Shown here in pieces: positions 54,702-63,592 of a stretch of DNA of 64,000 bases (positions are counted from its first letter, which is position 1; every line of letters begins with the position of its first letter). The notes under the pieces were generated by a model. That model was given only the letters and a program-made list of their open reading frames with translations, was not told the origin of the DNA and searched no databases. The stretch is from Solibacillus sp. FSL R7-0682 (GTDB lineage Bacteria > Bacillota > Bacilli > Bacillales_A > Planococcaceae). The stretch spans positions 1,446,001 through 1,510,000 of the forward strand of contig NZ_JBBOUI010000001.1 of NCBI RefSeq assembly GCF_038005985.1, written 5' to 3'. The position numbers were made by a program, and so were the translations under genes.

Positions 54702-54935
54702 TAGAAAAAAGCGATGATGAAAAAAAGTAGTGAAGTTTTGTTTTTAAGAGAGCTAACGGTAGGTGAAAGTTAGTAAACGGACTTTATGAATGGGCTTTCT
54801 AGCTGCGCAGAGGAAATGCTGTGCCGTAGCACTCACGTTACGAGTATTCGAGTGGACTATGTAATTTTTTATGAATGTAGTCAATAAAGGTGGCACCACG
54901 GCTCTCCGTCCTTTACAAGCGGAGGGCCTTTTTGT
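54702..54935 (+). promoter_or_regulatory. Tryptophan T-box riboswitch
   Basis: Stem I contains GTAAACGGACTTTATGAA followed by TGG (54791-54793), the expected Trp specifier directly after GAA. The T-box core is AAAGGTGGCACCACGG (54886-54901), a variant of AGGGTGGNACCGCG. The terminator GGCTCTCCG...CGGAGGGCC-TTTTT ends at about 54935. Uncharged tRNA-Trp should turn on trpE and trpG. Confidence 0.9.
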
Positions 54936-54972
54936 GTTTTTTAAAGTAAAGTAGAGCTGAGGAGAGATAGAC

Positions 54973-56361
54973 ATGACAGTAGAGCAGAAGGATTTTGTAA
55001 TGAAACAGCTAAATGGTGATACGCTTACACCGATTTTAATTTATGAAGCAATCCAAGGAAAACAGAAAGTTTTGTTTGAATCCAATGCAAAATTTAAAGC
55101 AAGTGGCCGCTATTCCTTTATTGCATTTAATCCAGTGGGAGAGCTTAAAGGCAACGAATTAGAAAGCACATACACAATTGGCAATCACGAACAAACAACA
55201 GTACAAAAGCCAGTCCTTACCGTATTAAAAGAACTATTACCTATTCGAAATGAAGAGCGTCCATTTGCATTCTTTGGGGGAGCTATTGGCTATTTCGGTT
55301 ATGAAACTGCCTTTCATTTTGAACAAATTGGTGACATAGTAAACGATATATACAACATGCCAGATGTTCATGTGTATTTTTATGAAACGTTCATTGTTAT
55401 CGATCATTTATTACAACAGGTGACAATTGTAGCAATGGATTTATTTGTGCAAGGAAAAACCGCTGAACAATTAGAGCAACAAGTGGAAATAATCGAGCAG
55501 ATGATTCGGTCACCGTTTAATACGACCTCTCTAAAGGAGGAGTATGTACAGTTTGCACCAACGATTAAAAAAGAGCATTTTATTAAGATGGTCGAAACTG
55601 CAAAGGAACACATTCGACGGGGAGATATTTTTCAAGTGGTGCTTTCTCAAACATTTGAGGCGAACTTTTCTGGAGATGCATTCGCACTTTATCGCAAGCT
55701 TCGCACGTCAAATGCTTCACCTTATATGTTCTATATGGATTTTGACACTTATACAGTACTCGGTACGTCTCCTGAAAGTTTAGTAAAAGTTCAAAATGGT
55801 ATGGTTACGACGAATCCAATTGCAGGAACAAAACCAAGAGGGAAAACAATGCAAGAGGATGAAGCAATTGCGCGTGCATTATTAGAAGATGAAAAAGAAA
55901 TCGCAGAACATAAAATGCTTGTTGACTTAGGACGTAATGATGTTGGGCGTGTTGCCCAAATTGGCTCAGTAAAAGTGACGAAATATATGGAAATTGAGCG
56001 CTATAAATTTGTTATGCATATCGTATCTGAGGTAACTGGGAAATTGCGAGCTGATGCTCACTTAGTCGATGTATTAGCATCTAGTTTGCCTGCAGGTACT
56101 GTTTCAGGAGCACCAAAAATCAGAGCAATGCAAATAATAAATGAGCTTGAACAGCGTAAGCGTGGCATTTATGCTGGAGCGATCGGCTATTTATCTGTCA
56201 GTGGCAATATGGATTTAGCGCTTGCGATCCGTACAATGGTAGTCAAAGAGAATAAAGCTTATGTTCAGGCAGGGGCAGGAATTGTTTACGATTCTATTCC
56301 TGAGGATGAATATGAAGAAACGTTGAATAAAGCGAAGGCTCTTTTGGAGGTGCGCGCATGA
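54973..56361 (+). CDS. trpE: Anthranilate synthase component I
   Basis: 462 residues. With TrpG it makes anthranilate from chorismate and glutamine. Chorismate-binding signs: GGAIGYFGYE, LGTSPESLVKV, NPIAGTKPRGKT, EHKMLVDLGRNDVGRV, LPAGTVSGAPKIRAM and QAGAGIVYDS. The Trp specifier in the leader favours trpE over pabB. GGAGAG precedes ATG 54973. Overlaps trpG by 4 bp (ATGA). Confidence 0.92.
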   Translation: MTVEQKDFVMKQLNGDTLTPILIYEAIQGKQKVLFESNAKFKASGRYSFIAFNPVGELKGNELESTYTIGNHEQTTVQKPVLTVLKELLPIRNEERPFAFFGGAIGYFGYETAFHFEQIGDIVNDIYNMPDVHVYFYETFIVIDHLLQQVTIVAMDLFVQGKTAEQLEQQVEIIEQMIRSPFNTTSLKEEYVQFAPTIKKEHFIKMVETAKEHIRRGDIFQVVLSQTFEANFSGDAFALYRKLRTSNASPYMFYMDFDTYTVLGTSPESLVKVQNGMVTTNPIAGTKPRGKTMQEDEAIARALLEDEKEIAEHKMLVDLGRNDVGRVAQIGSVKVTKYMEIERYKFVMHIVSEVTGKLRADAHLVDVLASSLPAGTVSGAPKIRAMQIINELEQRKRGIYAGAIGYLSVSGNMDLALAIRTMVVKENKAYVQAGAGIVYDSIPEDEYEETLNKAKALLEVRA

Positions 56362-56939
56362 TATTATTAATCGATAATTATGATTCGTTTACGTATAATT
56401 TGTACCATCAAATTGCCCAGTTTTATCCGAATATCCAGGTTGTTCGTAATGATGCGATTACCGTGGAGGAAATTAGAGCGCTAAATCCACTAGCAATTGT
56501 GATTTCACCTGGACCAGGTGAGCCAACAGATGCAGGTATTATTATTGAAATGATACAATCCCTTTATAAAGAATATCCAATTTTAGGGATTTGCCTAGGG
56601 CACCAAGCGATTGGTGAGGCTTTCGGAGGAACAGTGCGCCGAGCTACCACGATTATGCACGGGAAGACAAGTATGCTCGCATATACAAATAAGGGGCTAT
56701 TTGAATCGTTGCAACAGAAATTAGAAGTAATGCGCTATCATTCCCTTATTATTGAAAAGGAATCATTACACAAAGAGTTTGAAGTCATTGCTACATCGGA
56801 TGATGATGGTGAAATCATGGCCATTCAGCACAAGGAATACCCTTTATATGGACTACAATTCCACCCAGAATCAATTGGTACTGCAGTGGGGGATACATTA
56901 ATTGAAAAGTTTTTAGAAAAGGTGGGCGTACGAACATGA
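56358..56939 (+). CDS. trpG: Anthranilate synthase glutamine amidotransferase component
   Basis: 193 residues, class I glutaminase: the nucleophile Cys in GICLGHQAIGEAFGG (about residue 79), and the catalytic HPE in LQFHPESIG. It gives ammonia to TrpE, or possibly also to a PabB for folate. ATGA overlap with trpE and with the next gene shows tight coupling. Confidence 0.92.
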   Translation: MILLIDNYDSFTYNLYHQIAQFYPNIQVVRNDAITVEEIRALNPLAIVISPGPGEPTDAGIIIEMIQSLYKEYPILGICLGHQAIGEAFGGTVRRATTIMHGKTSMLAYTNKGLFESLQQKLEVMRYHSLIIEKESLHKEFEVIATSDDDGEIMAIQHKEYPLYGLQFHPESIGTAVGDTLIEKFLEKVGVRT

Positions 56940-57310
56940 TACCAAGGGATAAGTTTGATGTTGGCGCGATTGAAAAATTAAAGCAAGTACATCCAGAAGA
57001 AGTTGTGCTACTATTACCCCAGTTATTAGAATGGTTACAAGACTTTAATTGGCCAGTAGCTGAGCCAATGCTTGAAGTACTATTACAGTATCCAACGGAG
57101 CTAACGCCACATATCGAGCAAGTGTTAGTTGGAGACGATGACATGTGGATTTTCTGGTGCTTAACGAAAATTGTTCCGGTGCTTCCGTTTTATTCGAAAA
57201 TGGTATTAGCAGACAGTGTACAAAAACTAGCGGAGCAAGAAAAAACACAATGGAATGAAGATGTAATAGAAGCCGCACAGCAAGCGTTAGTAAGCTTTGA
57301 ACCTATTTGA
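56936..57310 (+). CDS. DUF5071-like protein
   Basis: 124 residues. The pattern LLPQLLEWLQDFNWPVAEPM then PHIEQVLVGDDDMWIFWCL matches DUF5071, small HEAT-like helical proteins of unknown function. It starts inside the trpG stop (ATGA). A trpD would be the usual third gene here, so this is an unusual tail of the trp unit. Confidence 0.75.
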   Translation: MIPRDKFDVGAIEKLKQVHPEEVVLLLPQLLEWLQDFNWPVAEPMLEVLLQYPTELTPHIEQVLVGDDDMWIFWCLTKIVPVLPFYSKMVLADSVQKLAEQEKTQWNEDVIEAAQQALVSFEPI

Positions 57311-57323
57311 AGTAAATGAGAGA

Positions 57324-57363
57324 TGCCTAATCGAGAAATTTTCTTCGGTTAGGCTTTCGTTTT
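57324..57363 (+). terminator. Rho-independent terminator
   Basis: GCCTAATCGAGAA-ATTTTC-TTCGGTTAGGC followed by TTTCGTTTT. Confidence 0.8.
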
Positions 57364-57415
57364 GCGTCCAAATTTAAATAGGCTCCGTCTATAAATATGA
57401 AAGGAGGTTTGCTTC

Positions 57416-57910
57416 ATGGATATTGAGGAACTTATTCTTACATATGGTGACTATTTATATCGTGTCGCCTTTATTTATACGAAAAGCCATCCTGTAGCCG
57501 AAGAAGTCGTGCAGGATGTATTTTTTACTTATTATCAAAAATCTTATCAATTTGAAGGGAATGCCTCATTAAAAACCTATTTATCGAAAATGACCCGTAA
57601 TCGCAGCATTGATTACTTACGTAGCTGGCAATATAAAAAACAGGTTGTGCAGGAGCTTTTTCAAGGTAAATCCAATGATATCGAACAAGCCTATATTCAA
57701 AAAGAATGGCGCGGGGAAATAACCGAAGCTGTGCTAACGTTACCGTTGAAAGACCGAGAAGTGTTATTGCTTTATTATTATGACCAAATGACAGTGACAG
57801 AAATTGCTCAGTTTTTACAGTGCTCCGTTTCGACGATAAAATCACGGCTTCAACGAGCGCGGGAAAAATTAAAGCCAAAGCTACAGAGGGAGGTGTTCGA
57901 AGATGAATAA
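57416..57910 (+). CDS. ECF-type RNA polymerase sigma factor
   Basis: 164 residues, sigma-70 group 4. Region 2 (YLYRVAFIYTKSHPVAEEVV then QDVFFTYYQ) and region 4 with helix-turn-helix (YYYDQMTVTEIAQFLQCSVS) are complete. AAGGAGG precedes ATG 57416. It overlaps by 8 bp with a membrane protein gene that is its likely anti-sigma factor. The regulon is unknown; it may control its own operon. Confidence 0.92.
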   Translation: MDIEELILTYGDYLYRVAFIYTKSHPVAEEVVQDVFFTYYQKSYQFEGNASLKTYLSKMTRNRSIDYLRSWQYKKQVVQELFQGKSNDIEQAYIQKEWRGEITEAVLTLPLKDREVLLLYYYDQMTVTEIAQFLQCSVSTIKSRLQRAREKLKPKLQREVFEDE

Positions 57911-58751
57911 AGAGAAATGGCAAGAAGAATTAAATGAATTACAGCTATCGGACCAACAAAAAATTCGAATCTTGAATGCTGTCAGGAAGCCTCGAGGTAA
58001 AAAAGTAGATTGGATGTATCGACTAGCTTTACCGAGCTTTATCGTATTATCGTTGTTTTTTGTTATTTTAATCATTGGGAAGAACAGTGAAATCCGAACA
58101 CATCAAGCGGCAATCCCTTTAGTTGAAATTGATCATACCCGATATTTACAGGACATGCTTTTCCATTATTTCTTGCTAGTCTGTCTAGTTTTAATATGTG
58201 GCATTCTATTTTATCAAGTCATGCTTAAAACAGTACGATGGGAACAAGGAGGACTATTTGTTATCAAACAATGGATTGTAAGAAATCGTTTCCTGTATTT
58301 TGTTTTGCTTGGCTTTGTGATTATTATTAGTTTTGGATTAGGTCTTAATTTTGTTGTGCCCTTAATGGTTGTTAATACAGTTATCTTCCTGTGTATTCTA
58401 TCCTTACACTTTTTCGTTTTATTATATTTAGCCTGTGACATGCCAAAAAAGAAGCATTGTCCTCATTGTCATATAGAACTTTCGGCAAAGGAAATTGGCA
58501 AAATGGGTAGAACAATCAATTCTGAGCTACGTTGTTCTTCCTGCCAAAAGCCCGTTTACTTTTCGAAAAGAACAAAACAGCTAAATGGCTATCTTTCTAT
58601 TCCTATACCTCTTATCTTTTTCGCTGCAAATTGGAATGGGCTTCCATTGTACTTGTTCTTGCCGATCATTACCATTTATATACTATTTATTTTAGTGAAA
58701 ATATATCCGCTATACATTGAATTGACCGATGAAGAACAATTTTTATATTAA
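57903..58751 (+). CDS. Putative membrane anti-sigma factor with zinc-ribbon segment
   Basis: 282 residues. A short basic N-terminal cytoplasmic part (about 1-40) could bind the sigma factor, then a membrane helix (41-60), two helices (about 82-102 and 120-170), and a cytoplasmic-looking CPHCHIELSAKE...CSSCQKPVYF zinc ribbon (about 184-217), then two C-terminal helices. Gene overlap with the ECF sigma gene supports the anti-sigma role; no RsiW/ZAS motif is visible, so it is inferred from context. Confidence 0.7.
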   Translation: MNKEKWQEELNELQLSDQQKIRILNAVRKPRGKKVDWMYRLALPSFIVLSLFFVILIIGKNSEIRTHQAAIPLVEIDHTRYLQDMLFHYFLLVCLVLICGILFYQVMLKTVRWEQGGLFVIKQWIVRNRFLYFVLLGFVIIISFGLGLNFVVPLMVVNTVIFLCILSLHFFVLLYLACDMPKKKHCPHCHIELSAKEIGKMGRTINSELRCSSCQKPVYFSKRTKQLNGYLSIPIPLIFFAANWNGLPLYLFLPIITIYILFILVKIYPLYIELTDEEQFLY

Positions 58752-58754
58752 TAA

Positions 58755-58793
58755 AAAAGGTGTGGCTCCTATAAGAGGGCCACACCTTTCTTC
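58755..58793. terminator. Bidirectional terminator
   Basis: AAAGGTGTGGC...GGCCACACCTTT between convergent genes. Confidence 0.88.
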
Positions 58794-58798
58794 GTACC

Positions 58799-59533
58799 TT
58801 ATTGAGCTGTCATACCACCATCGATAATGAATTCAGAACCAGTTGAATAACTAGATTCATCAGATGCTAAGAATAGTACCATGTTTGAAACTTCTTCTGG
58901 TTGTGCAACGCGTTTTAAAGGAATATGTTTTGAGAATGCTTCAACTGCTGCCTTTGTATCTTCTTGTACTACCATTGGAGTTGCGATTACACCTGGGTGT
59001 ACAGAGTTTACACGGATGCCCATAGGCGCTAAATTGATTGCTGCAGCTTTTGTCATACCGCGAACTGCGAATTTTGTATCTGTATAGCCAATAGCACCAG
59101 CTACTAAGCCGTTCATTGATGAAATATTAACGATTGAACCACCGCCTGCTTTCATCATTGAACCAGCAACTGCTTTCATACCTAAAAATACAGAAACTTG
59201 GTTGATATCTACAATACGACGGTATTCTTCAAGTGTTACTTCTAACATGTTTTTAGCCATTGTAATACCTGCGTTATTAACTAATACATTTACAGGACCA
59301 AAAGTTTCTTCTGCCTTCGCAATTACTGTAGCCCAATCTTCTTCAGATGTAACATTTTGTTTAACAAAGATTGCATTTTCACCTAATTCTGTAGCGAATG
59401 CATTACCTTTTTCTTCGTTTAAGTCGGTAAGAACAACCTTTGCACCTTGTTCTACGAATAATTTTGCGTGTGAAGCACCCATACCTTGAGCGGCACCTGT
59501 AATGATAACGACTTTATTGTCTAAACGACCCAT
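58799..59533 (-). CDS. Short-chain dehydrogenase/reductase (SDR)
   Basis: 244 residues. TGAAQGMG cofactor loop, DLNE after beta-2 (NAD preference), NNAG, catalytic ISSMNG and YTDTK (YxxxK with Thr-Asp inside), and GSEFIIDGGMTAQ end. Resembles cyclohexanol/glucose-1-dehydrogenase-type SDRs; the substrate is unknown. ATG 59533 follows AAGGAGTG; the longer start at 59542 lies upstream of the good site. Confidence 0.9.
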   Translation of the reverse strand: MGRLDNKVVIITGAAQGMGASHAKLFVEQGAKVVLTDLNEEKGNAFATELGENAIFVKQNVTSEEDWATVIAKAEETFGPVNVLVNNAGITMAKNMLEVTLEEYRRIVDINQVSVFLGMKAVAGSMMKAGGGSIVNISSMNGLVAGAIGYTDTKFAVRGMTKAAAINLAPMGIRVNSVHPGVIATPMVVQEDTKAAVEAFSKHIPLKRVAQPEEVSNMVLFLASDESSYSTGSEFIIDGGMTAQ

Positions 59534-59655
59534 TAAAAACACTCCTTCAGTGAATGAAATAATAAAAATATCTTATAACCTTAGATATTTCAATAATAGT
59601 ATACAGCTAAACTATTTAGAATGCACATTTTTAGTATTAAAAAATAATTAATTTT

Positions 59656-60126
59656 TTAAAGCAATTTAGAAATATCTTTTTCTGCCTTTAAAGGGTTGTC
59701 TTGTGGAGCATAGCGTTTAATAATATTTCCTTCGCGGTCGACTAAAAATTTGGTAAAATTCCATTTAACTGCTTGACCAAAAAGACCTTTTGAATGGGAT
59801 GTTAAATGTTGAAACAAAGGGTGAGCGTCTGTTCCATTCACTTTAATCATCTCATGCATCGGGAAAGTCACGCCATAATCTAGACGGCAAAACTCTGCAG
59901 CATCAGCTCCAGAATCTAATTCTTGTTTAAATTGATTTGAGGGAAAACCAAGAACAACAAAACCCTGATCCTTATATTTTTCATAAAGCTCCTCTAGCTG
60001 CGTGAATTGATTAGTGAATCCACATTTACTAGCAGTGTTCACAATCATCATTACTTCACCTTGATAGCGGTCTAAGTTGTACGTTTCACCTTTTTCATTT
60101 TTTACAGAAATATCGTAAAGATTCAT
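59656..60126 (-). CDS. Glutathione/thioredoxin peroxidase family protein
   Basis: 156 residues of the thioredoxin fold. Peroxidatic Cys in [20 protein letters not shown] (about residue 36), the Gln/Trp partners in [10 protein letters not shown] and [10 protein letters not shown]. In Bacilli (BsaA type) it probably uses thioredoxin or bacillithiol to remove peroxides. The family usually has Cys rather than selenocysteine, as here. GGAGGCAC precedes the ATG. Confidence 0.93.
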   Translation of the reverse strand: MNLYDISVKNEKGETYNLDRYQGEVMMIVNTASKCGFTNQFTQLEELYEKYKDQGFVVLGFPSNQFKQELDSGADAAEFCRLDYGVTFPMHEMIKVNGTDAHPLFQHLTSHSKGLFGQAVKWNFTKFLVDREGNIIKRYAPQDNPLKAEKDISKLL

Positions 60127-60364
60127 AATGTGCCTCCATTTCTATCATATACAAATTAGTTACAAGCTAATCGTACTGAAAAATAAAATAACTGTAAAAT
60201 GATACCTCCAGCAGAAAATAGAAGAATTTTCATGAATCGTGGCGAAATATTGTCTAAGCTAGAAATTTATTATTGTGATGTGACATTTGTCACTATGACT
60301 GAATAGTGATTGCGCTTACATTTTGATGAGACAAAAAAATAGACACCGAGGGGTATTATGATTA

Positions 60365-61216
60365 ATGGGAAAAAAGATTGCATGGGTTACCGATACAGCA
60401 GCATTATTAACAGACGATTTTATTAAAGAACATAACATTCATGTGCTTGCATTAAATATTGTTTTTGAAGAAGGTGCATTACGTGAAACAATAGATATGA
60501 CACACGATGAATTTTACGATAAATTAAGAAATGCCAAAAAACATCCAAAAACATCGCAACCTGCATTTGGTGAACATGTTGCTTTATATGAAAAATTAAA
60601 GGCTGAGGGCTATGATTGTGCGATTGCTATTCATACGTCTGAAAAATTATCAGGTACAGTTGCAAGTGCACCGATGGCAGCTGAACAAGCTGGGTTTAAA
60701 ACTTACGCAATTGATTCATTAATTGGATCTTTTCCGATGCAAGTTATGCTAGAGCTTGGTATGAAATTAGAACAAGCTGGTGTTGAGCCTGAGCAAATTG
60801 TCGACGAGATTAAAGCGATTCGTAGTAAATCTCATCTATCTTTTATTCCGGCGAGCTTAGAGCAGCTGCATAAAAGCGGACGAGTTTCAGGAACAGCAAT
60901 GTTTTTAAGTAATTTATTAAATATTAAACTTGTTATTTCTTATAATAGAGAGGGCGGCGTAGAGGTCGTACAAAAAGTAAGAGCGGACAAGCGTGCAAAA
61001 AAACATGCAGTGGAGCGCTTAGAAGAAGCGATTCGACTTTCGCCAGTTAAGGAAGTAGCAATCATTAACTGTAATAATGAAATTGGGGCAATTGCTTGGA
61101 AGGAAGAATTAGAGCAACAATTCCCAACGATTCGATTTACTCCAACACCGCTTTCTGCTTGTGTAGGTGTACATGCTGGAGAAGGAACACTTGGTTTAAC
61201 TTGGGTACGTGAATAA
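60365..61216 (+). CDS. DegV family fatty-acid-binding protein
   Basis: 283 residues. The DegV fold binds a fatty acid between its two domains and feeds fatty acid kinase FakA. Signs: WVTDTAALLTDDFIKEHNIH, HTSEKLSGTVASA (Ser binding the carboxylate) and CVGVHAGEGTLGLTWV. GAGGGG is 11 bases before ATG 60365. It stands alone; the target FakA is not in this window. Confidence 0.9.
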   Translation: MGKKIAWVTDTAALLTDDFIKEHNIHVLALNIVFEEGALRETIDMTHDEFYDKLRNAKKHPKTSQPAFGEHVALYEKLKAEGYDCAIAIHTSEKLSGTVASAPMAAEQAGFKTYAIDSLIGSFPMQVMLELGMKLEQAGVEPEQIVDEIKAIRSKSHLSFIPASLEQLHKSGRVSGTAMFLSNLLNIKLVISYNREGGVEVVQKVRADKRAKKHAVERLEEAIRLSPVKEVAIINCNNEIGAIAWKEELEQQFPTIRFTPTPLSACVGVHAGEGTLGLTWVRE

Positions 61217-61218
61217 AT

Positions 61219-61258
61219 AATGAAGCAGGTCATCTTTTTCGGATGACCTGCTTTCATT
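61219..61258. terminator. Bidirectional terminator
   Basis: AATGAAGCAGGTCATC-TTTTTCG-GATGACCTGCTTTCATT between convergent genes; the last bases overlap the stop of the MFS gene. Confidence 0.9.
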
Positions 61259-62471
61259 ATGCCTGTAATTTAGAAGCGATTTGCTGATGAACACGTTGTA
61301 AATGATGGATAGTCGCAGCTAAGCCCAATGTAATACACAGCGCTATAAAAATATAGAGGACAATCCCCGTCCAGCCAAAACTAGACCAGAAAACGCCACC
61401 TAATGTCCCTCCAATACTTGACCCAATATAGTAGGCAAATAAATAAAGTGACGATGCTTGCGCTTTTTCCTTATTCGCTAATCGGCTCACCCAGCCACTC
61501 GCAATTGAATGAGAACCAAAAAAACCAAAAGTAAAAATGACAAGTCCGATAATTTTAATACTTAACGAAGCAGGCATCGTTAGTAGGCAACCACTGCTCA
61601 TTATGACAACGCCCCAATAAAGCACGCGTTGTCGACCGAATTTGTCGGAAAGGCTACCAAACCATGCGGAACTCCAAGATCCGACTAAATAAACAATAAA
61701 GATCCAGCCGACGAGAGCAGTACTTAAATTATACGGTGCTTCAACAAGCTTAAACCCAATATAATTATACATTGTGACGAAACTACCCATAAGGGTAAAG
61801 CCGATTCCAAATAAGCAAAGTAGCTCCGAGTTTTTTAAATGCTGAAAAAGTGAGCGGGTCAATGATTTAAACTGTAAAGGACGTGGTTCAAAATGTTTGG
61901 ATTCAGGTAATGCCCACACGAAATAACAGCAAATAACTAAGCTTAGTAAGCCTAAAGCAATCATACCAATTTGCCAGTTAAATAAATCGGTCATCGTTCC
62001 CATAATGATACGCCCAGATAATCCTCCAATTGCATTGCCACTAATATAAAGCCCCATGGCGGCCCCGAGGCTAGATGGCTCCATTTCTTCCCCTAAATAA
62101 GCCATTGCAATCGCAGGAACTCCAGCGAAAACAAAGCCCTGTAGCATACGCAAAAGCAACACGATTTCAAACGATGGAGAAAAGGCGACGATAATGGTTA
62201 AGATGGAGGCAGCAAAAATTGAAAATGTCATTAATTTTTTTCGACCCCAGGCTTCTGATAAAGAGCCAAACAATAGTAAGCTAAATGCAAGTACTCCAGT
62301 TGCAGCAGAAAGAGATAAACTTGCAATTGCTGGTGAGACACCGTAATCCTTTGAAAACTGAGGCATCAATGGTTGTGTAATGTACAAATTAGCAAATGTA
62401 ATAAAGCCTGCTGCAAATAGTGCTAAGTTTGTGAATGTGAATTCTTTTGTTCCTTTTTGTATGTAATCCAT
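61257..62471 (-). CDS. MFS transporter (YnfM-like)
   Basis: 404 residues, twelve membrane helices. The conserved loop 2-3 motif is present as GSLSEAWGRKKLM and the second half as GSLSDKFGRQRVL. It resembles the YnfM/YgaY group of putative efflux permeases; the substrate is unknown. ATG 62471 follows AAGGGG; the TTG at 62486 lies upstream of this site. It is divergent from a LysR gene, the usual pair of a regulator and its target. Confidence 0.9.
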   Translation of the reverse strand: MDYIQKGTKEFTFTNLALFAAGFITFANLYITQPLMPQFSKDYGVSPAIASLSLSAATGVLAFSLLLFGSLSEAWGRKKLMTFSIFAASILTIIVAFSPSFEIVLLLRMLQGFVFAGVPAIAMAYLGEEMEPSSLGAAMGLYISGNAIGGLSGRIIMGTMTDLFNWQIGMIALGLLSLVICCYFVWALPESKHFEPRPLQFKSLTRSLFQHLKNSELLCLFGIGFTLMGSFVTMYNYIGFKLVEAPYNLSTALVGWIFIVYLVGSWSSAWFGSLSDKFGRQRVLYWGVVIMSSGCLLTMPASLSIKIIGLVIFTFGFFGSHSIASGWVSRLANKEKAQASSLYLFAYYIGSSIGGTLGGVFWSSFGWTGIVLYIFIALCITLGLAATIHHLQRVHQQIASKLQA

Positions 62472-62652
62472 GAAAATCCCCTTCAATTAGAGCGATGAAA
62501 ACATAGTAACCATCGCATCTTTCGATTGTGTAGCTATCGAAAGATATTAGTTTCAAAACTATTTATTTCTTCTAGTATAGTAAACATGCCATAATAAAGA
62601 TAATTCATTGTTTTTATGTTCCTTATAAACAAAAGTAATAAGAGGTGTACAT

Positions 62653-63528
62653 ATGGAGCTATTACCATTAGTTTATTTTAAAACGGTTGCGCAATTTGAA
62701 AATATGTCGCGTGCCGCAGAGCTGCTACATATTACCCAACCGGCAATAAGTAAATCGATCGCCCAGTTAGAGGCAAATATAGGCGTCCAATTATTTGACC
62801 GCAACGGACGTTCGATAAAATTAAATCGTTACGGACGTTTTTTCTTAGAAAGGACAGAGCAAATTTTAAGGGATTATGAACAAGCACGAGAAGAATTACA
62901 AAATCTTGTATCGCCAGGTCATGGAGAAGTGGCGCTTGGCTTTATGCATACGCTTGGCTTAAAAGTTATACCAGCGCTTATGACGGATATCCGCTCCGTT
63001 TATCCACAAATGAAATTTCAGCTCACACAAAGTAATACCGGGGTATTACTGAAAAAATTGGAAAACAGTGAGTTAGATCTATGTTTACTCTCGTCATTGG
63101 ATTATAAAAGCAATATTCATTGGGAGAAACTATGGGAAGAGGAATTATTTTTAGTCGTTCCAAATGCTGACCCTTTATGCTTAAAGAAAACGGTTGAAGT
63201 GAAGGATTTTGCTCATCGCCCGTTTATATCAATTAAAAAAGGGAATTCGCTCCGTAAAACGGTGGATGAACTGTTTGAACAAGAGGGCTTTCATTTAAAT
63301 GTAGCTTTTGAAGGGGAAGAAGTTCATACATTAGCCGGATTAGTGGAAAGTGGTCTAGGGGTATCATTAATTCCTTCTATTAAAGGGTTAGAACAATATC
63401 ATGTTAAATTAGTAAAAGTGAAAGCGGAAAATTGTAAGCGTGAAATTGGCGTTGCTTACTTAGATAATCACCCGATGTCTCAGGCAACACAGCAGTTTAT
63501 CCATTATATTCGCGCGTATTTTCAATGA
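62653..63528 (+). CDS. LysR family transcriptional regulator
   Basis: 291 residues. N-terminal winged helix (FKTVAQFENMSRAAELLHIT then QPAISKSIAQLE) and a C-terminal periplasmic-binding-like effector domain (VALGFMHTLGLKVIPALM…). Divergent from the MFS gene with a 180-bp shared region that probably contains its operator. It likely controls that transporter in response to a small molecule. AAGAGGTG precedes ATG 62653. Confidence 0.92.
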   Translation: MELLPLVYFKTVAQFENMSRAAELLHITQPAISKSIAQLEANIGVQLFDRNGRSIKLNRYGRFFLERTEQILRDYEQAREELQNLVSPGHGEVALGFMHTLGLKVIPALMTDIRSVYPQMKFQLTQSNTGVLLKKLENSELDLCLLSSLDYKSNIHWEKLWEEELFLVVPNADPLCLKKTVEVKDFAHRPFISIKKGNSLRKTVDELFEQEGFHLNVAFEGEEVHTLAGLVESGLGVSLIPSIKGLEQYHVKLVKVKAENCKREIGVAYLDNHPMSQATQQFIHYIRAYFQ

Positions 63529-63549
63529 AATGCAGCGATTGCAGTGAAT

Positions 63550-63585
63550 AACCGTCCATTCCTTAACACAATCAATGGACGGTTA
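63550..63585. terminator. Bidirectional terminator
   Basis: ACCGTCCAT...ATGGACGGT followed by TAATTTATG. Confidence 0.8.
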
Positions 63586-63592
63586 ATTTATG

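Noticed and set aside
60358-60364. ATG 60358 as the start of the DegV gene
   Set aside because: It is in a different frame; the DegV sequence begins MGKKIAWVTDT at 60365.
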